Assembly: GCF_026151205.1 (NCBI RefSeq)
Contig: NC_087082.1
Span: 16,215,365-16,279,364, forward strand
DNA: 64,000 nt
Source of the DNA: Bolinopsis microptera
Taxonomy: Eukaryota > Ctenophora > Tentaculata > Lobata > Bolinopsidae
Direction of reading: 5' to 3'
This document shows positions 43,716 to 56,500 of this stretch, piece by piece. Below the pieces are notes generated by a model. That model made no database searches. It saw only the letters and a program-made list of their open reading frames with translations, and was not told the DNA's origin. Position numbers and translations under genes: made by a program. Numbering within the stretch: position 1 is the stretch's first letter; each line of letters starts with the position of its first letter.

Positions 43716-45444
43716 GTCCTCATACTAGAACTGTGTAACATGAGTCTGGCAATGTTTTAGTATAAACTTGTGGAAAAATACATTATATCATGAGAATTCA
43801 CAACATCCAATAGTTTAACTCTGTCAAGATAGCGGCTGGTACATAATCATTCCATATTTGGTAAACCTCTACTTACAATGTAGGAACTTATCAACAGTAA
43901 ACTCAACCACATTTTCAAGTTTGTGGAACAGTCGACAAGACTAGAAAGGGAAAACCTTTTTAGATAACCTCCTAGGATTCCACATCAGGAACTACACTAA
44001 ACCCCACACTAGACCCAACCCAGGCCTGTCCCCGCATAGAAACATATCTCTTAGGCTTTGACCTTGCTCGGATGTCCTTGTCTGCCCACAGAAGTACTAC
44101 AACGGAAGTGCAAGTGGGTTCGCTCTGAGCCAGGTAGTGACAGCTTCAAGACTCCAGAGGTCTGTTACGTTGATATTCATTTTTTATGATTATGCATAGC
44201 CAGCAAGAGTTGCACTCTGTGGGCACGGTGAGAAGGCTTACCGTGTACCAATGGAGGCCAGCGTCTGTTGACTGTAACCGTAGGAGAAGAGCTATGAGGG
44301 ATAGATGAGAGTAATTGCTCATGATTTATGATTGTGCTCTGCCAATTGCATCACTTGATTTAATTTATAATATATAATATTATTGGACTCTTTCGAGGTT
44401 CAATTAGAAAATAAAATCATTATCACTAGTAAGTTGTAACTGTAAAAAGCTAGGCAGTAGGCTGCAGCCAAACATCCAAAGTTAAACCAGACCAACAATA
44501 TTGGAAGATGATTACACAGGACTTTACCTTTTTCAAGTAAATTGAAGTAATGCAATATGCAAGCTACACGGCTTTTCAATAATGGAATCCTCAGGAGCAC
44601 CCTGATAGCGGTCAGGGGTGAGAGAGGGAGACGGCAATCGTATACATTGCCAGTCAGTGTAACTTCGTTTAACTTGATACCTGCCACCATGGACTATGAA
44701 TGTTTCTAGACACTATCCTTTTGATATTGAGATAATGGTATCTCAGATCACGTGTACATCGTTCCTTTTCTATGACACAGTAATTTATTGACACTCACAG
44801 CTATAATTTTAATCATTGAATCAGTATTTTTATCTGTGCTCTGCGTAATGCATCACATGAATCAGTTTTTAATCTATTCACTTATTACACATTTGTGCTC
44901 TGCTTTAGCATCACTTGACTATTTAAAAAAATTGTTTGTTCAGGCCATGACCTTATAGCCAATTGGCCATTGCTAAAATTGAATGTAATTTATTCAATAT
45001 TTTATATTTATCACAAAAAAAATAATGGAATGAAAATCATGGCTAGCATATTTAAAGCATATAAAGCACATATAATATAAAGGGGACGGCGGATGATAAA
45101 TGTGAAGTAGAGACTCCATCGGGATTGTTCATTATATCAGCATCTCAATGAGAGGCTTCTATGCGAAGCCTGCAGAACACTAAAAACCATGGTACTAGAG
45201 CAACAACTTTGAAAATTCGTTGATAGTAGTATATTTTAAGAATTGTCTGTACAAAGAAACGTGCATGTCATCAATCCCAGCGGGTGTGTTAACGAATTCT
45301 GTACCATCTCCAATCGAAGCAGCCGAATTATTGGCCCATCCGTGATTGATAGCTAGTAAAATAAAACCGGACCCAGCGAAACGATCTAGAATCAAAATTA
45401 TTATAAATGATAAATCTTGTTTGGTGTAATGGGCTGCTAAGTAC
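43716..45444. other. Intergenic stretch upstream of NPEPPS
   Basis: No gene is supported. A minus-strand ORF at 44400-44690 shows no domain and unusual composition. The NPEPPS promoter must lie just above 43715; no TATA box or initiator could be assigned. Confidence 0.35.
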
Positions 45445-45542
45445 ACATTAACGGGTGATACTCTTAAAATATCTGTTCCATATATTCAGGACCGTCGACG
45501 AGTCCAACTCGGCGCGCGTCCTGGTAGGTTGTAAACCTACAA
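45445..45542 (-). repeat. Hairpin-module repeat, right-half copy
   Basis: On the minus strand: GTAGGTT-TAC-AACCTAC, GGACGCGCGCCGAGTTGGAC and GAGTATCACCCGTTA, matching 30441-30535 and 34260-34170. Confidence 0.75.
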
Positions 45543-45556
45543 AGTACACATACATT

Positions 45557-45860
45557 GGGGTGTACAGTGGCGTAACGAAAGGCCCTGCTGACCCCGCTGT
45601 GCAGGGGGGCGCCGTCTTAGGGGGGCGCCAAATCGTTGTTTGAATGTGGGACAATTTCGAAAACTTAACTAAAGTACTAGCAAAACTGCGCGTTTTGCTC
45701 TAGATACACACTTTTTTAGAGATTTTACCGGCGTATTCTTTAAAATCACCTAATTTGTTCAATTTTAGGGAGGGGCACCAAAAAGGGAGGGGGCGCCAAC
45801 AGGGGGGCGCTTTTTTCGGCAGGGGGCGCCAACAGGCAACGTTACGCCACTGGGGGTGTA
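45557..45860. mobile_element. 288-bp hAT MITE with perfect 8-bp target duplication
   Basis: The element is 45565-45852, with exact 13-bp terminal inverted repeats CAGTGGCGTAACG, flanked by GGGGTGTA at 45557-45564 and 45853-45860. It is the intact reference copy for degenerate relatives at 13440-13745 and 31336-32023; a CAGTGGTGTAACAG end at about 52893-52906 (minus) is a further relative. Confidence 0.92.
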
Positions 45861-45879
45861 CTTTAACAGTATACACATA

Positions 45880-46200
45880 ATGTCACAATGACCCTATATA
45901 AAAATAACCCTTCAAAAATTCAATATTTTTAAAATCAACCTTGGCCTTGCGGCTCCAAGTTCAAATCTAAACTGTCTATATTGACAAAGTTCTTTCTCGC
46001 CCCTCTGTCTCCCCGGAGAGAAATTACCGTCGTTCTTAAGATTTCGAAACGAAGGCGCTTCCTAATGTATCCCACAGCTCATCTGAGTACCTCTGCCCTG
46101 TGTGGTATTCCATCTTACTAGCCAGCTTCTTTACTAGCCTTTCAGCTTCACCACCCATTCCACCAGACGTTGAGAAAACTAGTATACTAGCTTGATACTT
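45880..46200 (-). pseudogene. Truncated retroelement 3' end, copy 1
   Basis: The minus strand matches the ORF at 46599-46925 (AAGATGGAATACCACACAGG, CTTGGAGCCGCAAGGCCAAG) but carries a 2-nt insertion in the SDAVGYIR codons, breaking the frame. It shares the same 3' tail (TATATAGGGTCATTGTGAC) ending near 45880. Confidence 0.6.
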
Positions 46201-46478
46201 TAACTTGGTACTTTAACTAGTATACTAGCTTAATAGTCTATTGTTCGCTCCTCTCACGTATAGAAAAAAGCTTGCAAAGAGCGCGGCGCACAGGGACTGG
46301 TGTGCCATGAGGTAATATAAGAGTGTACTGTCAACTGTTCGAGATATTGATTTATATAGTATATACTACTATTTTATACAAAGTTTTGGAAATCATTCAA
46401 ATAGTATATTGTTTTGCAACTTCAAACAGTGTTTTGACAATACGTACACGTATTTTGTTTGAAAAAAGGATTGCTGTA

Positions 46479-46925
46479 ATTTTTTTTTTTTTTTTTTTTT
46501 TGAATAAAATTATTCAAACAATATACACATAATATAGCAATGACCCTATATAAAATCAACCCTTTAAGAATATACAAAATTCCCTAAGCACTCAAAAATT
46601 ACCCTTGGCCTTGTGGCTCCAAGTTAAGATCTAGACTGTTTATATTAACAATGTTTTTTCTCGCACCTCTGTCTCCACGGAGAGAAATCACTGTTGTTCT
46701 TAGGATTTCAAAGCGAAGGCGCTTTCTGATGTAACCTACAGCATCCGAGTACCTCTGGCCAGTGTGGTACTCCATCTTACTGGCCAGCTTTTTTACCAGT
46801 CTTTCAGCTTCACTACCCATTCCACCAGAAGTCGAGAACACTAAAGGTGTGAAGCTTCCTTTCTCCACTTCAAGAACCCTTGCGTTGTAACATCGCTTTT
46901 TCTCATTTTCATGGGACTGGTACAT
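46479..46925 (-). mobile_element. Poly(A)-tailed retroelement 3' end with a 108-aa ORF, copy 2
   Basis: The minus strand begins with an ATG at 46923-46925 preceded by an acceptor-like TTACAG. The 108-aa frame includes GSFTPLVFSTSGGMGSEAER, YSDAVGYIRKRLRFEILRTT and VISLRGDRGARK, and stops at 46599. A 3' tail and a run of about 22 A (plus-strand T, 46480-46501) follow. The FTPLVFSTSGGMG and RLRF.ILR...ISLRG phrases recall the C-terminal tails of retroelement ORFs common in cnidarian genomes; that link is from memory. Related 3' ends lie at 45880-46200 and 52000-52262. Confidence 0.55.
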
Positions 46926-48365
46926 TGCTGTAATACAAATTTTAAGTTATCCAAATATTTAATAAATAGCTCAGTAACTGTAAAATACAATTATTTTTAA
47001 ATATTGAGATTGCATAAATTGTAACATGCAAAGTAAAATTAAAAACTTACACATTTTGTTTTTCTTTGGAGGACTTCGCCGCTTCGACGCGCCGCGCAAA
47101 CTAGCATTCTTGCTTCGCATCGAAGATCGTTGCTGTGCGAAACAAACTAACGATTTTGATGGGTTGACACAGTCAATCAAGTTTTTCTTAAATAAATTGA
47201 AGTATAATATAAAATGTTAATTAGGTTAAATCAATTTTCCAAAAAATGTTTTTAAAATTGAGCAAGCTTTTTGGTTCAGATATACTTTACAAAAATATAA
47301 AATATTTTAGTTATTTACTTCACCTAACCATGTGCTTTCGCGCCACTTCGGGCGCGCATGTTTCACAAGTCAAGAAAAGCACCTATCCACGAACCCCGAT
47401 GGGAAAGTTCGTGCGCGCGTGCGCAGTGCTGACAACAGCGTCTATGTAGCGCAGGTAGTCTTGGCACTTCTCCCTCCAGTATGCAGTAACCACTTTTCAG
47501 GTTTCTATAGTGCATAGTGACAGTGTATAGGGGTTAATTAGGTATAAACTAAAATACAGTTGTACTTAATTGACGATGTCAATTCATGGCAGCTCGGCAC
47601 GGCACAGTAGCGCATCTCGCCGATCTAGCGCGGCACAGTAACGCATCGCGCTACATGAAAGCTGTACTTACACCTACATTCACAAGCATGCAAGCTCACC
47701 TGGTCCAATGAGCGGGAAACAGAGGACAAGGTCTGGTGACGTCATAGTCACGTGACCTCATAGGCTCATAATCACGTGACCTCAGACCCAATCAATGATC
47801 AATTAGGTTTGGGCATGGTCAGCCCCCTGTCAGCCGATCTTGAGGTGACGTACGACACCTCGTTTACGAAATCAATGTCTGAAAGGCTACACACGTCGCA
47901 TATGAGGACAAAAGCATGGGTAATTTTGGCACCACTGTAGAGTGGTGCCAAAATTTTTGGGTGGGTTCATGGCTAGAGCCCTTTTTACCGCCGTGAGGCG
48001 GGCGCGCGCTACTGCAAGCGCAAGGGCTCTGGATAGAGCAAGTTATTTACAAATATAAAATTAAACAATAATTACGTTTACGGTTTAATTTCAGTTGATC
48101 ATAAATTTGAAAAAATTATTCCGCGTGTAAAACGTATATTCATAATTGGGGTTTTACGGTTTCATTTTAAAAATGTTTATAATTGAAAAATTTTATTTCG
48201 GGCGCCGCGCATCCTAAAAATTTATTTATTTTAAAATATGCGATAAAAATCGAGCGCTAGTATGAATTTTTGACAGGTAGCCCTGTGACTACTGACTAGT
48301 GACTCATAACTATTATCGAAGAGTATATGGTATTGGATCCATTCTTCATTCTTGTTATCTTTATA
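46926..48365. other. Intergenic stretch
   Basis: No supported gene. It contains GC-rich islets (47335-47420, 47990-48020), a fragment of the 31.4-kb foldback repeat (47580-47660) and TCACGTGACCTCA repeated at 47750-47785. Confidence 0.35.
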
Positions 48366-50986
48366 GTTGTTATCTTTATAGATGTAATCAAACGTGTATT
48401 GACAACATTTACACAAATGATATAAACAAGGTTGTTGCCTCAGGTACAGTATCTGACAGAATCTCGCATCATCTGCCAGTTTTTCATATTTTTGAAGACC
48501 TAGCTGTAACTAACTCTGAACCTCAAGTTAAACATACCCAATATTATGATTACAGTGAATCCAACGTTCGAGTCCTTGTTTCATCCTTAAACCAACATTT
48601 CTCTGAGCACCCACCAAAAAACTTTATTGAATTTCACGACACATTCAAAACGAATCTAGACAAATCATGTAAACTCAGTAAACCTAAAGTCTCCAAAAGA
48701 ACGCCAATGACAAATCCGTGGATAACAGGAGGATTGATCGCGTCTATAAATAAAAAACATGAGCTGCACGACCACTGGCATAAAGCGAAGAGAGAAAAAT
48801 GTTTGCATAATCCAGGTAAACTTTGTCGTGAGATCAAGGAAGCCTGTCACTGCAATCCTTGTAATGATGCCAGGGAAAAGCATGCTAATTTTACTGACAA
48901 ACGTAGGAGAGTTAAACACGTAATAAGACTAGCTCAACGCCTCTACACGTGCAACAAAATTGAGGAGTGTCAGGGTGACAGTAAAAAAACCTGGCAGTTA
49001 ATTAATAAAGTGCGAGGAAAGCAAAATAAGCAAATGAAACCGTCATTCATGATAAACAATGAGCGTGTTATTTGTCGACGAGTTATTGCTCATGAATTTA
49101 ACAAGTACTTTGTGTCAATCGCCTCCAATCTGAACGAGGTCTGTGAGAGGAGGATTGATGAAGATCCTATAATTGCTAAATCATTCACTGACTACTTGCC
49201 ACAGTCCTGTCCGTCAAGTATTTATCTTGCTGAATGTACAAGCTCTGAAATAATACAAATTATAAGTGAATTTAATAACGGTAAAGCTAGCGACATACCG
49301 GCACATGTAATGAAGCAGTGTAGTCAAACTATATCAGAACATCTTGCCAGAATTTATAACAACTGCATGAATGAAGGTGTCTTCCCTGATCAACTGAAAA
49401 CGGGTAAGATAACCCCGATATATAAAAAAGAAGATGAGGAATTACTAGAGAATTACAGGCCAGTATCAACATTACCAGTATTTGGTAAAATATTTGAAAA
49501 AATTATTTACAGTAGATTATACAACTTTTTCTTATCTCGAGGAATAATATTCGAAAATCAGTTCGGCTTTAGAAAAAACCACTCGACAAGTCATGCTCTT
49601 AACTACTCCGTAAATCACGTCGAAGAAAAACGGAATAATAAAAACCACGTATTAGGAATATTTATCGATCTCTCTAAAGCATTTGATACCTTACCATTTG
49701 ATATGCTACTTAAGAAACTTAGTAATTACGGAGTTAGAGGAAACGCACTAAAGCTGCTCTCCAGCTATCTAAATAATAGATACCAGTATGTTAGTGTACT
49801 TGGTGAAGAATCAGAGCCTCTCCCAGTTAAACTAGGCGTACCTCAAGGATCCGTTTTGGGCCCCTTGCTTTTTCTTATCTATATAAATGACATCTATAGA
49901 TGTAGTACATTAGGAAAATTTGTACTATTTGCAGATGACACAAACATCTTTGTAGCTGCTGAAACTAAGGAACAAGCATACAAAATAGCGAATGAAATTC
50001 TCGACTCTGTGTGCCAATATATGCGCCATAACCTACTGCACATTAATGTTAAAAAATCTTGTTACATGTACTTCTCGCCTACTAAACGTAAGACCATTGA
50101 TAATACTGAAAATGACTTGAATCTAGAAATTGATGGGATCCCGATCAAACAGGTTACTGAAACGAAATTTCTAGGTGTAATTATTGATGACAAACTGAGT
50201 TGGACACCTCATATCGAGAAACTAACTAAGAAATTAAACAGCATATGTGGCCGTATTTATCGAATAAAAAACTCCCTCCCCAGCCAGCTGTACAAACAGA
50301 TATACCACACTCTTTTTGAATCTCATCTAGGATACGGTATAACTGTATGGGGTGGTGTATCAATTAATAAGCTTTCACCACTATTCCTTGCACAGAAGAA
50401 ATGTGTCCGAATCTTATTTGGGGACTCGGAAGCATTTAGCGACAAGTTTAAAACTTGTTCTCGTAGCAGGCCAATCCAGTGCAGTATAAACAAGAAAGGT
50501 CAAATATCAAATGAATCAACTATACCTCACATTAAACCGTGTTCTATATGTATCAGCTTGAGGAAGACTGGTGATAAACAAGCAAGGCCACATCGCTGCC
50601 AAATACTTGGGGCAGAATTCCACTCTAGAGAATCAACAAAACCTATTTTCCAATCTAAGGAACTAATGACAGTACATAACATATATAGATACAGATGCAT
50701 TACAGAAACAATGAAGATAGTGAAGAGTCATCAGCCCATATCCATGTATTCTCTCTTTAAGAAGTCTGAGCTCAGAGATGACAGATTTGTGACACCACAC
50801 TCATCTCACAATTTCGCATATAAAGGGGCAAATTTATGGAATAGGTTTCTTGAGCAGTCAAATGCACGTGGTAAAATAGGTTCACTAGGTTCAATTAAAT
50901 CCCGATTGAAGCTTTCTATCATGAAGGCTCAACACCAACCTGACAATATTAACTGGCAGGACTTAAACTTCAACACTTTCCTATGA
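48366..50986 (+). mobile_element. 5'-truncated LINE with intact reverse-transcriptase frame
   Basis: One uninterrupted frame of about 870 codons runs to the TGA at 50984-50986. It opens inside the end of an AP-endonuclease domain (TCIDNIYTND, then SDRISHHLPVF), so the 5' end is truncated, and no proper initiator lies in the element (the frame extends upstream only from a GTG). The reverse transcriptase is complete: KTGKITPIYKKEDEELLENY, RPVSTLPVFGKIFEKII, the catalytic AFDTLPFDML, GVPQGSVLGPLLFLIYINDI and FADDTNIFV (catalytic Asp pair at 49934-49939), then the thumb GVIIDDKLSWTPHI. The absence of any stop or frameshift indicates a young insertion. The clade is probably Jockey/CR1-like. Confidence 0.88.
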
Positions 50987-51999
50987 AAAGACCCCCATTT
51001 ATATTTATATATTTTAGATTTTACACCTGTCACTCACATCATATATGCACCACAAAGAAAAAAGATTCATTCAATCATTACATTATACACTCACTCCACC
51101 ACACATGCACACAAAACATTAAAGCAGGTTACACGCGGGTGTAACGTTCACTTTATCCGAAGGGAAAAATAATACTTTACGTAACGCGCGATTTACGTCT
51201 TAATAGCTAAATTATTCAAGTGCTATTTGTCAGAGCGACACAAATGCGCGAGCGCTTGCGCAGCTCACCTATCCAACACTCTTGTTTACATCGTATCAGG
51301 CAATGGTTCAGTTTAATTATGGTAAGGGCACAGCCTGTCAAAAACCCTTTTCGCATGATCCGTCGACACCGCCTGAAGGTGAATGCTTGAATTGGTTTTG
51401 GACCTCTTCAATGCTTTTAATTTATTTATTATTGTTATTTGGTATTATGAGCTGATATGTATATATATATACATACGGTATCTAAAATTAAGCGTATAGC
51501 GAGCATATTTAACAATTTTTAAGCAATAATGTATTGCGAGCAGCTGTAACTTAAATATCGCATAAAAATCATATAATTATAACACAAAACTAAAATTTTA
51601 TTGGAATCTAGGTTAAACTAAGATAAAATTAATATCAGCCCCTTCGCCACTCTCAGCAGTCAACCAGGGCTCATAAAAGCTTAACAGCGCCTGGGTCCGT
51701 TCACCAACTGTGCTAATGTGAGTGGCGGTGTGGTAAAACCCATTTTAACAGCGTGAATATTTCTCAAATATAAGCGCGCTAGCTGCTAGCATACTTGTAT
51801 CATTTAATTTCTAATCAAATTTATTCGGATATATATTTATTGATTATGTATTGAATTGGTGATAAATAATAAAAAAATTATCTTTTCTCAGTTCATTGTC
51901 ATTCTCTCAGCTCTCATTCTCTCAGCTCCCCCGTTTGCCGTTGGGAGTACATGATTCAGATTAGATATAGAAAATTCAAGTCAAATAATAAGTAAGCTG
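50987..51999. other. LINE 3' region and unassigned intergenic DNA
   Basis: The LINE 3' UTR probably ends near 51120-51150, where a GTTACAC-GCGG-GTGTAAC hairpin occurs; no poly(A) or microsatellite tail marks the end. The rest shows no gene. Confidence 0.35.
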
Positions 52000-52262
52000 T
52001 GGGATGTACTATATAAGGAAGCGTCTTCGATTTGAAATCCTTAGAACAACAGTGATTTCTTTCCTGGGAGACAGATAAGAAGTGTGAGAAAGAACTTTGT
52101 TGATATAGAGTCTAGATTTGAACTTGGAGCCACTAGGCCAAGGGTGAATTTCAAATGTTTCTAGCAATATTTTAGACGGGGAATATACTGAATTTTTGCA
52201 TGTTTGATTTTATATAGGGTCATTGTGATATTATGTTATACCATTTGAATACTTTTACTTTT
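52000..52262 (+). pseudogene. Truncated retroelement 3' end, copy 3
   Basis: Plus-strand match to the terminal part of the 46599-46925 ORF and its tail (TTGAAATCCTTAGAACAACA, GAACTTGGAGCCACTAGGCC, GGGTCATTGTGATATTATGT), with frame-disrupting changes. Confidence 0.6.
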
Positions 52263-53547
52263 TTCAAAAAGAAAAAGTAAATGTCATGAAGATGTAACGG
52301 GTAACCAGGTGAGACCGAGCAAATAGTCGTCACCAGTGCGTGGAGGGTCTACTTGTAGCTGTAGTCTACTGTCTACAGGTATGTCAACCCGCAGCGCACG
52401 ACTATTAGCTCAGTCTCACCTATTAGCTCTGTCTCACCTAGTTACATCTTTATGACAGTAATTGAAAGTAACCAAAGACAATTTTGTTGTTATATTTGTC
52501 TGACAACATACGTCTTCGAATTCGACAACATCGCTTGCCTAATCTCAATTATCGAATCTGATCTCTAAAGCTCTGATCTGCATTTGCATTGTGTGGCTGA
52601 CAAAATAGTCACTGTTAGGATGTACTTTCAATGATCAGGAAGCAAATAAACAAGTGATTAGTAAATGATCTTCAACATAACATAACATTATAACAAGTAG
52701 ATAATGAATACAAAAACGAATACAAATGTTGCAACATTACCATTTGGCGGTTTTTTTGTGCTCTCTACAGCTTTTTTGGCCCCCTCTGGAACTTTTTGTA
52801 TACAGAAATATTTTTTTGTGTCAACTGATCCATCAAATACTTATAATCTGATGGTGCCTCCCTTGCACAGCAGGGTCTGAGCTGTGGGGCCTCTGTTACA
52901 CCACTGGCTCCTAGTAGTTTGACTTGCTACAATAGAGAGAGGTATGGATTAATATCCTTAGTTCATAATATTAATCCTCATTCCTCAACCATAACAAGCA
53001 TAAAGAGTACCTAATATCACTGCAGAGGGAATAACAGAGTATCTGACTGGAAAATGTAGAAATCAATGAATATCTAGAAAATAACCCTTTTTAGCTAAAT
53101 GTCCTAAACTTAGAATTTGTATTGTAATTTCGATCAAAGCAGTAGAATTTATAATGCAGATGGGGGCTTCTCTGGGATCTAACACATCCTGAAGCAGCTC
53201 AACACTGTCCCAACACACTGGTTTTAGGATGTCTACCCCGGCCCCACGCCGGAACCTGCATGGTCAATAAAGCAGTCAAGCCACATGTTATGTTGAGCAC
53301 TCTCAATCAACAAATGTGGGAACTCCCACGATGAAAGACATAAAATTGATCAAGAAAATTAACAGATATAAATAAACAGACATGAATTTGTATAAACAAT
53401 TTTATTAAGAGTATGTTATTGTCCACTTGAAGGGGACGGTTAATAATTAGTTTAATTATTTGCTATTTTAGATTTAATAATTATGTCAAAATTCTATGAT
53501 ATTATGGTTACTAACTAAAAGTTCATATTTTAAAATTCAGATTAGCA
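52263..53547. other. Upstream flank of XAB2
   Basis: No other gene. A hAT-like end (CAGTGGTGTAACAG, minus strand) lies at about 52893-52906. Just before the XAB2 ATG, TAAAATTCAG at 53531-53540 resembles an acceptor, so a non-coding first exon may lie upstream. Confidence 0.4.
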
Positions 53548-56500
53548 ATGGTTGCTGAAATTGATGACTCTGACGTGCCTTATGAGGAAGAAGTGTTGAG
53601 GAATTCCTACAATGTCAAATCCTGGATGCGGTATATTGAACACAAAGCAAGTGGCCCCAAGATCCCCTTGTACATGGTGTACGAGAGAGCTTTGAAGGAA
53701 CTTCCCTGTAGCTACAAGATATGGTACAAGTATCTGTGTCTAAGAAGGAGGGGCACCAGGGGTAGATGCATTGATGATCCAGAAATGAACAGAGTTACCA
53801 ACTGTTATGAGAGAGCTCTTGTCTTCCTTCACAAGGTTTTTACTTGATGTACAATTTTCGATATTCAGATGAAACATGGTTCTACTATACATTCAATGGC
53901 CAGTACAATTGATAAGACTTATTATCTAATACTGTCTAAAACATTTTATTTTTCAGATGCCCAGAATATGGATAGACTACTGTCAATTCACAGTTGATTT
54001 GAACTACATTACCAAAGCAAGACACACACTTGACCGAGCCCTGCGCTCTCTTCCGATCACCCAACACTGTCGGATTTGGCCCATATACCTGAACTTTATT
54101 AAAAAGCACACCATTAAGGAGCAAGCACTCAGACTTTACAGACGGTACTTACAACTTGCTCCCGATGATGCTGAGGTTTGAGAAGCTTTCATGTTATGTT
54201 GTATTTACAGCATATTTTATGCTGTGGGGTTATGTGTCGAATTTGGGTACAATTCATTTGATGTCCAAGTAATAAGAGCAAATTTGGTATCCCGATATTT
54301 ATTTCAAACTATATAGTAATTTTATTCTTTTTTCACTGCCTATGTGAATTTATCTGCTCTCAGATATTGATTGATTTTCTGTTGTCTGTGGAGCACCTTG
54401 ACGAAGCAGCAGTTCTCTTAACCAAGTGTCTGAACAACGAAGATTTCCAGTCGAAGAAAGGTTTTCTTCAAGTTTTAATATTCTAATTTTGATATTTTGT
54501 ACATTTTTTCTTTTTCAAAAGTTTTTAAATTCGAAACCATTATTTAGCTTTTTATTATATTGAGTTGTTGTTGGTTAGCATTTAATTAGTGAGTGACATT
54601 ACGATAAGCTAAATTATTGATAATACACAGGTCAGTCTAAGCATCAGATGTGGGTACAGTTGTGTCAGCTGTTGAGTGAGAATCCCAACAAGATCACGAG
54701 TATCAAAGTGGAGCCTATCATTAGACAAGGACTTCAGCGATTCACTGACATGACAGGTGAGTAGTTGAGTTTTATTAGTTTCAACTTTTCAGATTAAAAT
54801 ATCATTTTCTGGTTCACTTTCAATTTTTGTTTCATTTTAAGTACCAACTTCAGTTTCAGATTCATGTTACTTCAAGTCAATCTTATCTCGTTAGACGTTC
54901 CTTAATCCATTCCATTCTCGATCTCCACATAATGTTGACTATACAACATCCAGGTAAACTGTGGATATCACTGGCAGACTACTACATCAGAAAACACCAG
55001 TTTGACAAAGCACGTGATATTTACGAAGAGGCTGTGAAAACTGTGATGACCGTCAGAGATTTTGGCCAGGTTTGTTTTGCTCCTTCATAAAGATATTTGT
55101 TAAATGTTAACTTGCACTTCTTCAAGATGATCTGCTCCGAGCAACCATGTCCCTCTCATCATTTGTTATGGAGTCTCATTTTGTTGATGCACTCTAAATC
55201 AAATTTACAAGTTCCGTTTAGCAAACAAAGCATCTACGCTCAAGCATCATTGTCTCTCTTTGCTAGGTGTTTGACGTGTATGCGGAATTTGAAGAACAAC
55301 TGATAACACTGAAGATAGAAAACAGGAATAAGAACGGCAAAACACCTGATAATGAATTAGATCTGCAGCTCAGACTCAGGCGATTCGAAAAGTTAGTTAC
55401 TCTTGAAAGTTGTACTAGCCCTTTACGATTTTTCGTTCTTAGTCTTCATTAGATTTAATGTGATATTGTCTTCTGTGTGTTTAGGAATATTGTGAAAATT
55501 ATCTTTGGGAGTTCGTGATATTTATGAACAGATGAATGCGGGATATGTAATTATGAAATACTCAATATTATCGTTATCCGCACTATTATCCGTACTACTA
55601 TCCGTAGGTACTGTTATCTGCACTAATATCCGTACTATTAATTATTATCCGTACTGTTATCTGCACTAATATCCGTACTATTAATTATTATCCGTACTGT
55701 TATCTGCACTAATATCCGTACTTCTAACCAGGTTGATGCAGAGAAGACCACTCCTTCTCAACTCTGTTCTCCTCCGTCAGAACCCTCACAATGTAGATGA
55801 GTGGCTAAAACGTGTCTCTCTGTTTGAAGGTTGGCAGATCAGTAATGTGCATTAGTTTATTCACTGTACTTTCTTACTTTACATTACTTTAAGGACATGA
55901 TCATTGATCAATACTTTAACATGATCAATACTTAGTGTTTCACCCCCGAGTTTGAAAGCAGAAAACAAGACTACTAATCGATCACTCCTTTGAAAAAGCA
56001 AATTGATTAATTAATTAATTAATTAATTGCTCGTTACCCAGGGAAGCCGCGTGAGATAGTTAACACCTACACAGAAGCGATAAAGACAATAGACCCGAAG
56101 CTCGCTACAGGCAAACTCAGCTCCCTTTGGATTGAGTTCGCCAAATTCTACGAGGACAACAAACAGCTGAAAGAAACTCGCGTTATATTCGACAAAGCGG
56201 TCCTCGTCCCATTTGTCAAGGTGGACGAGTTGGCGGACGTGTGGTCTCACTACATTGAGATGGAGCTGCGCCACGAGTGCTACGACGAAGCGCTGAAGCA
56301 CGTGCGCACCGCGACCACGCCTCCTCCCCACAAACCAAGCTACTTCGACCGCACGGAATCAGTGCAGAACCGCGTCTACCGGAGCCTCAAACTGTGGTCA
56401 ATGTACGCAGATCTGGAGGAGTCACTTGGAGACTTCACTACCACTAAAAACGTGTACTACAGAATCCTAGATTTGAGAATCGCCTCCCCACAGGTCATCC

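Noticed and set aside
44400..44690. Minus-strand ATG ORF of 96 codons with hydrophobic residues
   Set aside because: No family resemblance, no adjoining exons, in a repeat-rich intergenic stretch.
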